Position numbers and translations under genes: made by a program. A stretch of 58,753 bases of DNA, taken from positions 1-58,753 of the forward strand of contig NZ_MKVV01000068.1 in assembly GCF_001899645.1 (NCBI RefSeq), read 5' to 3'. The stretch comes from Pseudonocardia sp. 73-21 (GTDB lineage Bacteria; Actinomycetota; Actinomycetes; Mycobacteriales; Pseudonocardiaceae). Of this stretch, positions 1 to 10,892 are shown in pieces. The notes beneath the pieces were generated by a model, which saw nothing but the letters and a program-made list of their open reading frames with translations, was not told where the DNA came from and made no database searches. Position 1 is the stretch's first letter. Each line of letters opens with the position of its first letter.

Positions 1-46
1 TCGACAGCGTCGCCAGCTACTGCGGGCGAATTACCGACTCAGGACA

Positions 47-655
47 CTAGCGCCAGGCGAACACCGGCTGCTCCATGTGCGCCACGCGCGTCGCCCGCCC
101 GTGCAGCACGACCTCGGCGAACTGGTGCAGCACGGCGCCGGTGGGGGCGTGCACGAACCGGTCGAACAACGGCAGCTGGATCACCGGCTGGTCCGACTCC
201 GGGATCGTCAGGAACCGCGGCGCGACGTCGAGCAGCGCCACCGGCACGCGGTGCAGCTCGCCCACCTCGTCGGGGTTCGGGACGAGCAGGGGCGACGGGC
301 CGGCCCACAGCACCACCGGCGTGATGACGTAGCCCGAGCGCGTGGCGTAGTCGTCGAGCAGGCCGAGCTCGGCGTCGGGGCCGAGGGTCAGGCCGAGCTC
401 CTCGGAGAGCTCGCGGCGGGCCGTCTCACCGGGCGACTCGCCGGGTTCGGCCCGGCCACCGGGCAGCGCCCACTGGCCGGGATGGCCGCGCAGCGTCGTG
501 GCGCGGCGGGTGAGCAGGAAGATCAGCCCGTCGGGGTCGGGGACGAGCGTGATGCCCACGGCCGACCGTTTGAGGTCGGGCCGTTCGACGCCGCGCCGCT
601 CGAACCGCCGCAGCGCCGCTGCGACCTCCGCCTCTGCCACCTGCCGGGAGTCCAC
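47..655 (-). CDS. Nudix hydrolase, CoA pyrophosphatase-like
   Basis: A 202-residue protein of the Nudix superfamily, which hydrolyses nucleoside diphosphates linked to another moiety. The Nudix box is complete at residues 67-89: G67, five residues, E73, seven residues, R81-E82-L83, then E85-E86 and G88. These residues bind the metal and activate water. The spacing and the length, with about 65 residues before the box and 110 after, fit the CoA pyrophosphatase subfamily, but substrate cannot be decided from the sequence alone. The start is uncertain. The GTG at 653-655 directly abuts a GGGAG sequence, leaving no normal spacing, so an in-frame GTG five codons further in (638-640) is an alternative. 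The stop lies only 46 bases from the window edge, so the downstream neighbour is unseen. Confidence 0.88.
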   Translation of the reverse strand: MDSRQVAEAEVAAALRRFERRGVERPDLKRSAVGITLVPDPDGLIFLLTRRATTLRGHPGQWALPGGRAEPGESPGETARRELSEELGLTLGPDAELGLLDDYATRSGYVITPVVLWAGPSPLLVPNPDEVGELHRVPVALLDVAPRFLTIPESDQPVIQLPLFDRFVHAPTGAVLHQFAEVVLHGRATRVAHMEQPVFAWR

Positions 656-1052
656 CTCCCGATCGTGACACGGATCGTCAGATCAGGCTGAAGGGGGAGG
701 AACCCCCGCCGGAGCACGAGGTTCACCGCGTCGAAGACCGCCACCGCGACCAGGCTCGCGACCACGGCCACCACGGCCTGGCCGCCCGACGGATCGCTGC
801 AGGACGGGTCCGGGAGCGCCGACCCGGGCGGGACCAGCACGACGTTGCGGAGCGCGGTGGCCAGCCGGGCGAACGCCAGCGCGGCGTCGGCCCCGATGAC
901 GACTCGAGGACCACCGAGACCACCCGCCCCAGCGGGCGGGGCGGGCGTCCCGCTCGGCTGGAGGGCAGGGCATGCCGGACCCTAGGATCGGCGGTCGTTC
1001 CGTGCTGCGCCGAGCGGAGCCCGCTGGAGGTTCGCGTGCGGATCGGGGACCG
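656..1052. other. Stretch without a secure gene; weak minus-strand membrane-like frame
   Basis: I see no convincing complete gene here. On the minus strand one frame, open from about 970 downwards, has strongly G/C-ending codons and encodes a hydrophobic run (residues AVVAVVASLVAVAVF, near 730-775) after a short Ala/Leu-rich segment. No ATG is available; the first usable start is the GTG at 838-840, and from there the frame runs on inside the Nudix gene to 523. It could be the remnant of a small membrane protein or an unannotated one with a rare start. A TAGGAT box at 973-978 may belong to the DUF3052 gene downstream. Confidence 0.3.
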
Positions 1053-1433
1053 ATGACGACGGGTTACTCGGGGACGCCCCTGCCCCGCAAGCTCGGGATC
1101 ACCCCGGCGAGCCGGGTGCTGCTGCTGGGGACGCCGACCGGCTTCGAGCTGGGGGCGCCGCACCACTGCCGGGCCGGTCGCGCCGGCTACGACGTGCAGC
1201 TGCTCTTCTGCCCCGACGTCGCGACCCTGCGCCGGTACTGGCCCGGCGCCGTGGAGCGCGGCACCGAGCGCGGCGCCGTCTGGGTCGCGTGGCCCAAGAA
1301 GGCCTCCGGCGTGCCCACCGACCTCGGCGAGAACGGGATCCGCGACCACGCCCTCCCGCTGGGCTGGGTGGACGTGAAGGTCTGCGCCGTGGACGCCACC
1401 TGGTCGGCCCTCAAGCTGGTGCGCCGCCTCTGA
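1053..1433 (+). CDS. DUF3052 family protein
   Basis: A 126-residue protein of the actinobacterial DUF3052 family, recognised by its N-terminal block beginning [15 protein letters not shown] and by the C-terminal stretch ending [18 protein letters not shown]. The molecular function of the family is not known to me. The longer reading frame begins at 972, but family members start with this MxxGYSGTPL block, so the ATG at 1053 is chosen; it follows a GGGGA sequence. The last 23 bases overlap the end of the convergent GT87-like gene. There are no transmembrane segments or signal peptide, so the protein is probably cytoplasmic. Confidence 0.85.
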   Translation: MTTGYSGTPLPRKLGITPASRVLLLGTPTGFELGAPHHCRAGRAGYDVQLLFCPDVATLRRYWPGAVERGTERGAVWVAWPKKASGVPTDLGENGIRDHALPLGWVDVKVCAVDATWSALKLVRRL

Positions 1434-2930
1434 CGGCAGCGGGCGCCGCCTCCGGCCAGTCCGCGTCGTGGTCGACGGGTGAGCCCGCCCGCACGAGGTC
1501 CTCCGCCGGCCGCAGCACCGACCGGACGACCAGCACCATCAGCAGCACGACCATCGCGTCGCGGGCGACGACGGCACCGAGGAACCAGTCCGGCGGGAGA
1601 CCCTTGTCGGACGCGCCGACGTAGTAGAACATCCGCGGCACCCAGACCAGGGCGTCGACGACCATCCACGCGAACAGCAGCCGCCAGCGCGGCAGCGCCA
1701 GCACCGCCAGCGGCACCAGCCACAGCGAGTACTGCGGGCTCCACACCTTGTTGACCACCAGGAACGACGCCACCACCAGGAACGCGAGCGACGCGATGCG
1801 CGGGGTCTGCGGGGCCTTCCACGTGAGCACCGCGACGCCCAGGCAACAGGCGACGAACAGGCCCTCGGTGACGAGGTTCAGCACGGCCGGGGCCCGGCCG
1901 TCGGCGAGCGGGCCGTCGAACCCGGCCCAGCCGGTGAAGTAGCTGACGACGAAGTACAGCGAGTCGGGGTCGGCGGGGCGCGTCTGGTTGAGGCGGAAGA
2001 ACTCCCACCAGCCCGTGGTCCAGGCCAGCGCGACGGGTAGGTTGATCAGCACGAAGCTCACCACACCGGCCGCGATGGTGCGCAGACCCCTGCCGTGCTC
2101 GCGCCGTCGCAACGCGATGAGCAGCACCGGCAGGAGCAGGAACAGCGGGAACAGCTTGAACGCCCCGCCGATGCCGAACAGGACCCCGGCGAGCACCGGG
2201 CGGCGCCGGGCGAAGGCCAGGAGACCACCGACGGCGCACGCGACGGCGAGCGTGTCGAAGTTGGTGAACGCGTGCACGATCACCAGCGGCGACAACGCCA
2301 CCAGCGCCGCGTCCCACGGGCGGGTGCGGCGCAGCGAGCGCACCCCCCAGACCACCACGAGCCAGGCCATCGCCAGCCAGATCGCGGTGACCTCGAAGTA
2401 GACGACCACCGGCAGCGCGGAGGGCAGCGGCAGCCGCTGCGCCAGCCACAGCCACGCGTCGGCGATGCGGGCGTTCGCGTACTGGAAGAACCCGGTGAGC
2501 ACCGGGTACTCCATGTAGCGGACCTTCTCGTCCGCCGTGCCGGCGCCCTCGATCCACGGGTCCCGGTAGGGCACCTTGCCGGCCGCCACGCCCTCGATGC
2601 CGTAGAGCGGCACGGTGTCCGAGTAGCACATCGAGATGTACTGGCGGTCGTTGCGCCAGTCCAGCTGGGGGCCGTCCGGGGTGGAGTACTGCTGCAGGCA
2701 GTTGGCCTTGCCCAGAAAGCCGAGCGCGAGCACCGCGGCCGCCAGCAGCAGCACGACGCGCAGCGGCGTCCAGAAACGGCTGCGACCGACCAGCGCGTGC
2801 TTGCCGAGCGGGCCACCGACCACCCGGCTGGCGGCGATCGCGAGCGGTTCGGTCCAGGTGGGAACCACACGCTCCGGAACGTCAGGACGTGCGGGTGGAG
2901 CTGCTGGGCCGGCCCCCCGACCGGGCCCGG

Positions 2931-2934
<4 letters not shown>
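1411..2934 (-). CDS. GT87-like polyprenol-dependent membrane glycosyltransferase (Rv0051-like)
   Basis: A 507-residue polytopic membrane protein with roughly ten to eleven hydrophobic segments spread from residue 55 to residue 480. An aspartate-containing first extracytoplasmic region (PYRDPW) and a later PQYSLWLVP motif are typical of the DUF2029/GT87 family of polyprenyl-phosphate-sugar-dependent glycosyltransferases. The substrate is unknown. It corresponds by position to Mycobacterium tuberculosis Rv0051, which follows ponA1. The GTG start at 2932-2934 overlaps the ponA stop as GTGA, so translation is very likely coupled and the two form an operon. This suggests work on the cell envelope together with the penicillin-binding protein, though that is inference from context. 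Confidence 0.85.
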
Positions 2935-5450
<2,516 letters not shown>

Positions 5451-5501
5451 CGCACTCCTCCGCAGGCTTGTTCAGATCGGGGCATCGACGTGCTCGGGGC
5501 A

Positions 5502-5921
5502 TCACTCGGCGGCCGTTCGCCGACGCTCGGGGCGGCGCCGGCCTCCCCCGTCGTTCTCGTGGTCGGTTCCCATGACGTACGACAGCACCAGATGGTTCCA
5601 GCTGCACGTGCGGCAGACCTCGACGACGTAGACGGAGAAGTCGGAGTGGAGGGCGGCGAGCTGATCGAGCTCCTCGGGTTTACGGGCCGAACCGGCCGCG
5701 TGCTTGAGACTCTCACCGAAGATCCATGAGACCAGGGTGAGGCGTTCCTTGCGGCAGACCGGGCAGGTCTGATCGCTGGCTTCGCCGTGGAACCGCGCCG
5801 CCCGGAGCAGGTACGGGCTGGCGTCGCAGACCTCGGCCACCCCGACCTTGCCCGAGTGGACGTCGGCGAGCAGCGACCTGCGCTGCAACGCGTAGTCGAC
5901 CACCTGCCGCTGGGAACGCAC
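5502..5921 (-). CDS. DUF5318 family protein
   Basis: A 139-residue protein of an actinobacterial family (DUF5318; Rv0049 in M. tuberculosis by position). It has a zinc-ribbon-like arrangement of cysteines: CPVCRKE in the middle and EVCRTC near the C-terminus. Function is unknown; metal binding is inferred from the CxxC pairs. The reading frame stays open far upstream through the PadR gene, but the GTG at 5919-5921 is preceded by TACCCT and exactly six bases, the leaderless pattern seen elsewhere in this window, and the protein from there begins VRSQRQVVDYAL like its relatives. It lies 51 bases upstream of ponA on the same strand, so it may be co-transcribed. Confidence 0.85.
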   Translation of the reverse strand: MRSQRQVVDYALQRRSLLADVHSGKVGVAEVCDASPYLLRAARFHGEASDQTCPVCRKERLTLVSWIFGESLKHAAGSARKPEELDQLAALHSDFSVYVVEVCRTCSWNHLVLSYVMGTDHENDGGGRRRPERRRTAAE

Positions 5922-5927
5922 GGGACA

Positions 5928-5933
5928 AGGGTA
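5928..5933 (-). promoter_or_regulatory. -10 box of the DUF5318 gene (leaderless)
   Basis: TACCCT on the minus strand, six bases before the GTG start, with no Shine-Dalgarno sequence in between. Confidence 0.55.
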
Positions 5934-6007
5934 CGCGGGCGCCGCCCGGCCGGAGATCGGGCGGAACCCGAACGGGGTGATCGGCGTCTCGCCGGCGAGC
6001 GCAGATG

Positions 6008-6020
6008 TATCGGATCGATA
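6008..6020. promoter_or_regulatory. Palindrome before the PadR gene, possible operator
   Basis: A TATCG-GAT-CGATA palindrome sits about 42 bases before the PadR start. Flanking bases extend it imperfectly (ATGTAT on one side, ATATAC on the other), resembling the ATGT/ACAT ends known for PadR operators. Autoregulation is inference. Confidence 0.45.
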
Positions 6021-6062
6021 TACTGGGTGAGCAGATCGCGACGATCCACCGAGGGAGGTCCT

Positions 6063-6635
6063 GTGCTGGAGCTGGCGATACTCGGTCTGCTCCACGAGGC
6101 CCCCGTCCACGGCTACGAGCTGCGCAAGCAGCTCGGCCTGCGGCTCGGTGGGCTGCGTCGAAGCGGTCTGGGCGTCTTCTCCTACGGCTCGCTCTACCCG
6201 GCCCTGCGCCGGCTGACGCGGGCCGGCCTCATCGTCGAGGAGCCCGAGGTGGTGACGGGAACCCGCTCGCGCCGCAGCAGGCGGGTCTACCGGATCACCG
6301 CGGAGGGCAAGGAGCGCTTCGCCGAGCTGCTGACCGATTCCGGACCGCAGGCGTGGGACGACGAGGGCTTCGGGGTGCACCTGGCCTTCTTCTCCCGCAC
6401 TCCTGCGGAGGCCCGGATGCGCATCCTCGAGGGCCGCAGGCGGGCCGTCGAGGAACGGCGCGAGGGCCTGCGCTCCACGCTCGCCAAGGCTGGCGAGCAG
6501 ATCGACCGCTACACCCGCGAGCTGCACCAGCTCGGGCTGGACACCAGCGAGCGCGAGGTGCGCTGGCTGAACGAGCTGATCGCGACCGAACAGGCCGAGC
6601 AGGCATCAGAGAATGAGGAAGGAACCCATGACTGA
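6063..6635 (+). CDS. PadR family transcriptional regulator (Rv0047c-like)
   Basis: A 190-residue DNA-binding regulator. The N-terminal winged helix (residues 1-85) begins [19 protein letters not shown], the typical PadR opening, and includes the [17 protein letters not shown] recognition region and the R-RVYRIT wing. The C-terminal half, residues 95-185, is a charged helical region expected to dimerise. The GTG start at 6063 has a strong GAGGGAGG site four bases before it. It overlaps ino1 by eight bases, so the two are one transcript, and the same pairing occurs in mycobacteria (Rv0047c-Rv0046c). A role in controlling inositol synthesis is plausible but not shown. A palindrome upstream may be its own operator. 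Confidence 0.92.
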   Translation: MLELAILGLLHEAPVHGYELRKQLGLRLGGLRRSGLGVFSYGSLYPALRRLTRAGLIVEEPEVVTGTRSRRSRRVYRITAEGKERFAELLTDSGPQAWDDEGFGVHLAFFSRTPAEARMRILEGRRRAVEERREGLRSTLAKAGEQIDRYTRELHQLGLDTSEREVRWLNELIATEQAEQASENEEGTHD

Positions 6636-7701
6636 GGTTCGTGTTGCCATCGTCGGCGTCGGAAACTGCGCGTCGTCCCTGGTCCAGGGGGTCCAGTACT
6701 ACGCGGACGCCGATCCCGCCGCCCGCGTGCCGGGGCTGATGCACGTCGACTTCGGCGGCTACCACGTCCGCGACATCACCTTCGTCGCCGCGTTCGACGT
6801 CGACGCGAAGAAGGTGGGCCAGGACCTCTCGGAGGCCATCGGCGCCAGCGAGAACAACACCATCAAGATCGCCGACGTGCCGCCGCTGGACGTCCCGGTG
6901 CGCCGCGGCCACACCCTCGACGGGCTGGGCCGCTTCTACCGCGAGACGATCACCGAGTCCGACGACGAGCCCGTGGACGTGGCGCAGGTGCTGCGCGACA
7001 CCCGGGCCGACGTGCTCGTGTCCTACCTCCCGGTCGGCAGCGAGGCGGCCGACAAGTTCTACGCGCAGTGCGCCATCGACGCGAACGTCGCCTTCGTCAA
7101 CGCGCTGCCCGTGTTCATCGCCTCCGACCCGGTGTGGGCCGAGAAGTTCCGTGCGGCCGGCGTGCCGATCGTCGGCGACGACATCAAGAGCCAGGTGGGC
7201 GCCACCATCACCCACCGTGTGCTGGCGAAGCTGTTCGAGGACCGCGGCGTACAGCTCGACCGCACGATGCAGCTCAACGTGGGCGGGAACATGGACTTCC
7301 TGAACATGAAGGAGCTGGAGCGCCTCGAGTCGAAGAAGATCTCGAAGACCCAGTCCGTCACCTCGCAGGTCGACCGCGACATGGGCAAGGACAACGTCCA
7401 CATCGGCCCGTCGGACTACGTCGCGTGGCTCGACGACCGCAAGTGGGCCTACGTGCGCCTCGAGGGCCGCGCCTTCGGTGACGTGCCGCTGAGCCTGGAG
7501 TACAAGCTCGAGGTCTGGGACTCCCCCAACTCGGCCGGCATCATCATCGACGCCGTGCGCGCCGCGAAGATCGCGAAGGACCGCGGCATCGGCGGCCCGA
7601 TCCTCTCCGCGTCGAGCTACTTCATGAAGTCGCCGCCCGAGCAGTACGGCGACGACGTGGCCCGCGACGCCGTGGAGGCCTTCATCCGCGGGGAGCAGTA
7701 A
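6628..7701 (+). CDS. ino1: Inositol-3-phosphate synthase
   Basis: A 357-residue enzyme converting glucose 6-phosphate to 1D-myo-inositol 3-phosphate using NAD as a bound cofactor. The product feeds phosphatidylinositol, mycothiol and related actinobacterial compounds. The NAD-binding segment [16 protein letters not shown] begins at residue 5; conserved blocks include [35 protein letters not shown] and the lysine-rich [10 protein letters not shown]. The length is that of the short prokaryotic form. The ATG at 6628 is chosen over the one at 6613, because AGGAAGGA sits seven bases before it and the protein then starts [12 protein letters not shown]. It is translationally coupled to the PadR gene and followed by a strong terminator. 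Confidence 0.97.
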   Translation: MTEVRVAIVGVGNCASSLVQGVQYYADADPAARVPGLMHVDFGGYHVRDITFVAAFDVDAKKVGQDLSEAIGASENNTIKIADVPPLDVPVRRGHTLDGLGRFYRETITESDDEPVDVAQVLRDTRADVLVSYLPVGSEAADKFYAQCAIDANVAFVNALPVFIASDPVWAEKFRAAGVPIVGDDIKSQVGATITHRVLAKLFEDRGVQLDRTMQLNVGGNMDFLNMKELERLESKKISKTQSVTSQVDRDMGKDNVHIGPSDYVAWLDDRKWAYVRLEGRAFGDVPLSLEYKLEVWDSPNSAGIIIDAVRAAKIAKDRGIGGPILSASSYFMKSPPEQYGDDVARDAVEAFIRGEQ

Positions 7702-7716
7702 CCGCTCGCACACGCA

Positions 7717-7758
7717 CAGCAGCCCCGGTTCCGGCCCTCGCCGGAACCGGGGCTGCTG
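7717..7758 (+). terminator. Intrinsic-type terminator after ino1
   Basis: A perfect 18-bp stem (7717-7734 with 7741-7758) and a six-base loop CCCTCG, starting 15 bases after the ino1 stop. No U-run follows, as is usual in such GC-rich genomes. Confidence 0.85.
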
Positions 7759-8224
7759 TCGTCGAGGGCTGAACTTCCTTCGTTTCTGCAACCTTTCCGG
7801 AATCCATTTTTCCTTCCGGACTGGAAGCTCTCTCACCCGTTGGACCCAATAACGACACGATCTCGACAATCCAGAGGCCCTGCTCACCCGCCTGCGCGTG
7901 ATGCGGGCGCAACGCCCCCGAATACGCAGCATGTCATTCACCTTTCCGTGACCGGTACCCGGTGACGACGCTCACCATTTGTCGGTGCGAGTAATGAGAC
8001 GTTGGTCATTCCTTCTACCGAAATGCGTTCGTAATGTGGCCGTCGGCCCAGCGACCACCGCTGCTCATCCGGAGCAGCGGGCGCCGGGTCACCGCCGTGT
8101 CGGGCGGGGAGTGGTGCGGCCGCACGTGGATCGACCAGCCGCACGTCGTCGCCCCCCGTCCCCGGCGTCCGGGTTCCCCAACCAGGACGCCCTCGACCGA
8201 CGGTGCTCACCCTGAGGACCCTGA
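7759..8224 (+). other. Long leader region before the NlpC/P60 gene, with two hairpins
   Basis: No gene is supported here. The first 280 bases are clearly less GC-rich than the surroundings and could hold the promoter. The last 180 bases are structured: a perfect 9-bp hairpin (8058-8066 with 8072-8080, loop ATCCG) and an 11-bp hairpin with one mismatch (8164-8175 with 8180-8191, loop CCCC). NlpC/P60 genes of actinobacteria are often controlled by a c-di-AMP (ydaO) riboswitch, but I do not find its conserved GACAGCTAACC-type element. Confidence 0.5.
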
Positions 8225-8761
8225 GTGCCCAAGCACCTCCCCGCTTTCGCGGTTCGCGCCGCGGTCGTGGCCACCGTCACCACCGCAGCGGCCTTCGCCG
8301 CCGTGCTTCCCGCCACCATCCCGGCGGCCGCACCGGCGGCGAGCATCCAGACCGCGACCATCCCGGTGGTCAGCGCACCCGTCGCCCGGGTCGCCGTCGC
8401 CGCACCGACCCGCGCCGCCGTCCGGCTCTCGGCGATGAACACCGCGCTGGCCAAGCTCGGCTCGCCGTACCGCTACGGCGCCGCCGGTCCCAACGCCTTC
8501 GACTGCTCCGGGCTCGTCAAGTGGTCCTTCGCCCAGGCCGGCATCGTCCTGCCGCGCACCAGCCTGGCCCAGTCCACGGTCGGGACGCCCGTGGCCAAGG
8601 CCGATCTGCAGCCCGGTGACCTGGTGTTCTTCTACACGCCGGTCAGCCACGTCGCCATCTACATCGGCGGCGGACAGGTCGTGCACGCCAGCACGTCGAG
8701 CAGCCCGGTGAAGATCTCGAACCTCAGCGGCATGCCGTTCCACAACGCACGTCGCGTCTGA
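8225..8761 (+). CDS. Secreted NlpC/P60 peptidoglycan hydrolase
   Basis: A 178-residue exported cysteine peptidase that would cleave peptidoglycan stem peptides. Residues 1-40 form a signal peptide (positive start, hydrophobic core to about residue 30, Ala-rich cleavage region). A short linker is followed by the NlpC/P60 domain from about 68 to 178. The catalytic residues are visible: Cys94 in FDCSGL, His142 in SHVAIYIG and His154 in VVHAS. There is no SH3 or coiled-coil module, so it is one of the small single-domain types, RipD- or RipB-like in size. The GTG start is preceded by GAGGA. The stop codon forms part of a 13-base tandem repeat. Confidence 0.93.
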   Translation: MPKHLPAFAVRAAVVATVTTAAAFAAVLPATIPAAAPAASIQTATIPVVSAPVARVAVAAPTRAAVRLSAMNTALAKLGSPYRYGAAGPNAFDCSGLVKWSFAQAGIVLPRTSLAQSTVGTPVAKADLQPGDLVFFYTPVSHVAIYIGGGQVVHASTSSSPVKISNLSGMPFHNARRV

Positions 8762-8816
8762 TCACGACGTCTGATCACGACGTCTGATCACCACGTCTGA
8801 TCACCACGTCTGATTA
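8755..8816. repeat. Tandem 13-base repeat spanning the NlpC/P60 stop codon
   Basis: Four and a half copies of a 13-base unit, CGTCTGATCACGA or CGTCTGATCACCA, begin six bases before position 8761. Because the unit is not a multiple of three, its TGA falls into all three frames in turn. Confidence 0.9.
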
Positions 8817-8829
8817 CTGCGCACCACCC

Positions 8830-8865
8830 GTGCCCGGTCTCCGTCCCACGACGGTGGCCGGGCAC
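8830..8865. terminator. Hairpin terminator between NlpC/P60 and SDR genes
   Basis: A two-part stem: GTGCCCGG (8830-8837) with CCGGGCAC (8858-8865), enclosing CCGTC (8841-8845) with GACGG (8850-8854) and a four-base loop. Confidence 0.65.
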
Positions 8866-8871
8866 GACGCG

Positions 8872-8877
8872 TAGAGT
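8872..8877 (+). promoter_or_regulatory. -10 box of the SDR gene (leaderless)
   Basis: TAGAGT, eight bases before the GTG start at 8886; no ribosome-binding site is visible. Confidence 0.45.
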
Positions 8878-8885
8878 TCCGCTGC

Positions 8886-9581
8886 GTGACCGAGCCTGAT
8901 CTTCGTCCGCTCGCCCTGGTCACCGGGGCGTCCCGCGGCATCGGGGCCGCCGTGGCCCGTGCGCTCGCCCCGGGGTTCGACGTCCTGCTGGGCGGCCGCG
9001 ACGCCGGAGCGCTCCAGGCGCTGGCCGACGAGCTGCCCGGCTCGCGGCCGTGGCCCGTCGAGCTCACCGACACCGCCGCCGTGGCCGAGGCCGTCGGCGG
9101 CATCGAACGGCTCGACGTGCTCGTCCACTCGGCGGGTGTCGGCCTGCTCGGCAGCGTCGCCGAGACCTCCGCCGGTACCTGGCGCCGGCAGTTCGACGTC
9201 AACGTCGTGGCCGTGGCCGAGCTGACCCGGCTGCTGCTGCCCGCCCTGCGGGCCGCGCGCGGCCGGGTCGTGCTCATCAACTCCGGATCGGGGCTCGTCG
9301 CCCGGCCCGGCTGGGCGTCGTACGCCGCGAGCAAGTTCGCGCTGCGCGCCTTCGCCGACGCGCTGCGCGCCGAGGAGGCACCACACGGGGTGCGGGTCAC
9401 CTCGGTGCACCCCGGCCGCGTCGACACCGACATGCAGCGCGGGGTCGTCGCCCACGAGGGCGGGGCCTACAAGCCCGACGCCTACCTGCGTCCCGAGTCG
9501 GTGGCCGGCGCGGTGCTGCTGGCCGTCACCGCGCCGCCGGACGCGGAGCTCACCGAACTGGTGCTGCGCCCGGCCCCGTAG
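8886..9581 (+). CDS. Short-chain dehydrogenase/reductase
   Basis: A 231-residue NAD(P)-dependent oxidoreductase of the classical SDR family. Visible elements: TGASRGIG cofactor-binding loop at residues 13-20, HSAG (a variant of NNAG) at 81-84, the active-site serine region INSGSG at 131-136, and the YAASK catalytic pair Tyr146/Lys150, followed by HPGRVDT. Arg18 and GGRD around residue 37 suggest NADPH preference. The substrate is not predictable. The start is a GTG with a TAGAGT box eight bases before it and no ribosome site. The last 100 bases overlap, tail to tail, the convergent acyl-CoA dehydrogenase gene. Confidence 0.93.
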   Translation: MTEPDLRPLALVTGASRGIGAAVARALAPGFDVLLGGRDAGALQALADELPGSRPWPVELTDTAAVAEAVGGIERLDVLVHSAGVGLLGSVAETSAGTWRRQFDVNVVAVAELTRLLLPALRAARGRVVLINSGSGLVARPGWASYAASKFALRAFADALRAEEAPHGVRVTSVHPGRVDTDMQRGVVAHEGGAYKPDAYLRPESVAGAVLLAVTAPPDAELTELVLRPAP

Positions 9582-10810
9582 CCGAACAGCGCGCCCGCGA
9601 CCCGGCGCATCTGGATCTCCTCGGAGCCCTCCGTGATGCGGTAGCGCCGGTGGTGGCGGTAGATGTGCTCGAAGGGCTGGTGGCGGCTGTAGCCGACGCC
9701 GCCGTGCACCTGCATGGCGCGGTCGGCGGCGTCGCAGACCAGCCGGTTGGCCCGGTAGTTGCACATCGAGACGCGGTCGGTGACCTCCATGTGCGGACGG
9801 TGGTCCAGCTCGTGCGCGGTGGCGCGGACGAGCATCCGCACCAGCTCGGCGTCGGTGTGCAGCTCCACCAGCGGGAACTGGATCGCCTGGCGCTCCGAGA
9901 GCGGTCGGCCGAACGTCACGCGTTCGCGGGCGTAGGCGACGCTGCGGTCGATGCAGAACTGCGCCGCCCCCAGGCTCGACGCGGCCTGCCGGATCCGGTT
10001 CTCGTGCACGAAGTGCTGCGCGACCGCCAGGGCCCGCCCCTCCTCGCCGAGCATCGTCGACGCGGGCACCCGGACGTCGCGGAGCTCGACCTCGCCGTGG
10101 TCGGTGGGCATGTTGAGGGTCCACCAGTAGAAGGGGACGGTGAAGCCGGGGGTGTCGGTGGGCACCAGGAAGGCGCTGATCCCGGTGGCCTTGCCCCCGT
10201 CGCCCGAGGTGCGGGCGAAGACCAGGTCGTGGGTGGCGCGGTGCACGCCGGTGTTCCAGCGCTTGCGCCCGTTGATCACCCAGTGGTCACCGTCGCGCAC
10301 GGCGGTGGTCTCCATCCAGGTGGCGTCGCTGCCGTGGTCGGGCTCGGTGAGCCCGAAGGCGGCGCGCCGTTCGCCCGTGATCAGCGCCTCGCAGAACTCG
10401 GCCTTCTGCCCGTCGGTGCCGAACGTCCAGAGCAGCTGGAGCACCGGGAAGTTGCCGACGACCGACGACTCGTCCTGCAGGTCGTTGTGCAGCCCCAGGC
10501 CCTTGTGCGCCAGGTGTTCGCGCACCACCGCCATCGCCAGGTTGGACCCGTTGCGCCCGCCCAGCTCGGCCGGCAGCCCGAACCGCAGGAACCCGGCGGC
10601 GTCGGCGCGGCGGCGCATCTCGTCGAGCAGGTCCTCCCACTCACGGCGCGGCACCCCGTCGTGCTCGAAGTCGGTGCGGGCGTACTCGCGGCGGTGGTCG
10701 AAGAACCGCTCGTTGTCGTCCTGCGCCTGGAGCGGTGCGATCTCGTCGGCGATGAACGCGTCGAGGTCGGCGAGGAGGTCGGTGATCTCGGCGGGCAGGG
10801 TGCGGTCCAC
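9482..10810 (-). CDS. Acyl-CoA dehydrogenase family protein
   Basis: A 442-residue flavoprotein expected to oxidise an acyl-CoA thioester to the 2,3-enoyl form. Conserved parts: the LTEPDHGSD flavin-binding loop near residue 160, the VINGRKRWNTG strand, the central beta-barrel with the TDTPGF motif, and the C-terminal helical domain with AYARERVTFGRPLSERQAIQFPL and the MQVHGGVGYSRH region. It resembles the long ACAD10/11-like type, which is commonly encoded next to a phosphotransferase as here. The GTG start at 10808-10810 is chosen because the folded region begins right after it and an AGGG precedes it. The C-terminal 33 residues, Ser/Ala-rich, are coded in the overlap with the SDR gene. It is divergent from the TetR gene and probably repressed by its product. 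Confidence 0.93.
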   Translation of the reverse strand: MDRTLPAEITDLLADLDAFIADEIAPLQAQDDNERFFDHRREYARTDFEHDGVPRREWEDLLDEMRRRADAAGFLRFGLPAELGGRNGSNLAMAVVREHLAHKGLGLHNDLQDESSVVGNFPVLQLLWTFGTDGQKAEFCEALITGERRAAFGLTEPDHGSDATWMETTAVRDGDHWVINGRKRWNTGVHRATHDLVFARTSGDGGKATGISAFLVPTDTPGFTVPFYWWTLNMPTDHGEVELRDVRVPASTMLGEEGRALAVAQHFVHENRIRQAASSLGAAQFCIDRSVAYARERVTFGRPLSERQAIQFPLVELHTDAELVRMLVRATAHELDHRPHMEVTDRVSMCNYRANRLVCDAADRAMQVHGGVGYSRHQPFEHIYRHHRRYRITEGSEEIQMRRVAGALFGYGAGRSTSSVSSASGGAVTASSTAPATDSGRR

Positions 10811-10825
10811 GGTGAGCCCTTCGTC

Positions 10826-10837
10826 GAACGATCGTTC
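10826..10837. promoter_or_regulatory. TetR operator half-region, palindrome GAACGATCGTTC
   Basis: A perfect 12-base palindrome 16 bases upstream of the acyl-CoA dehydrogenase start. The same core recurs at 10881-10892, and a looser ACGTACGATCG copy lies at 10842-10852. Confidence 0.7.
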
Positions 10838-10880
10838 AGTGAACGTACGATCGGCCACTGAGAACGTCAAGGGATGTGGT

Positions 10881-10892
10881 GAACGATCGTTT
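10881..10892. promoter_or_regulatory. TetR operator overlapping the TetR -10 box
   Basis: GAACGATCGTTT, eleven of twelve bases matching the palindrome at 10826. Its last base is the first base of the TAAGGT -10 box, so binding would block the TetR gene's own promoter. Confidence 0.7.

Noticed and set aside
7759..8224. c-di-AMP (ydaO) riboswitch before the NlpC/P60 gene
   Set aside because: The GACAGCTAACC-type 3' element and the paired GGGGAACC-type element are not present on the plus strand; a GGGGAACC on the minus strand near 8172 is in the wrong orientation.
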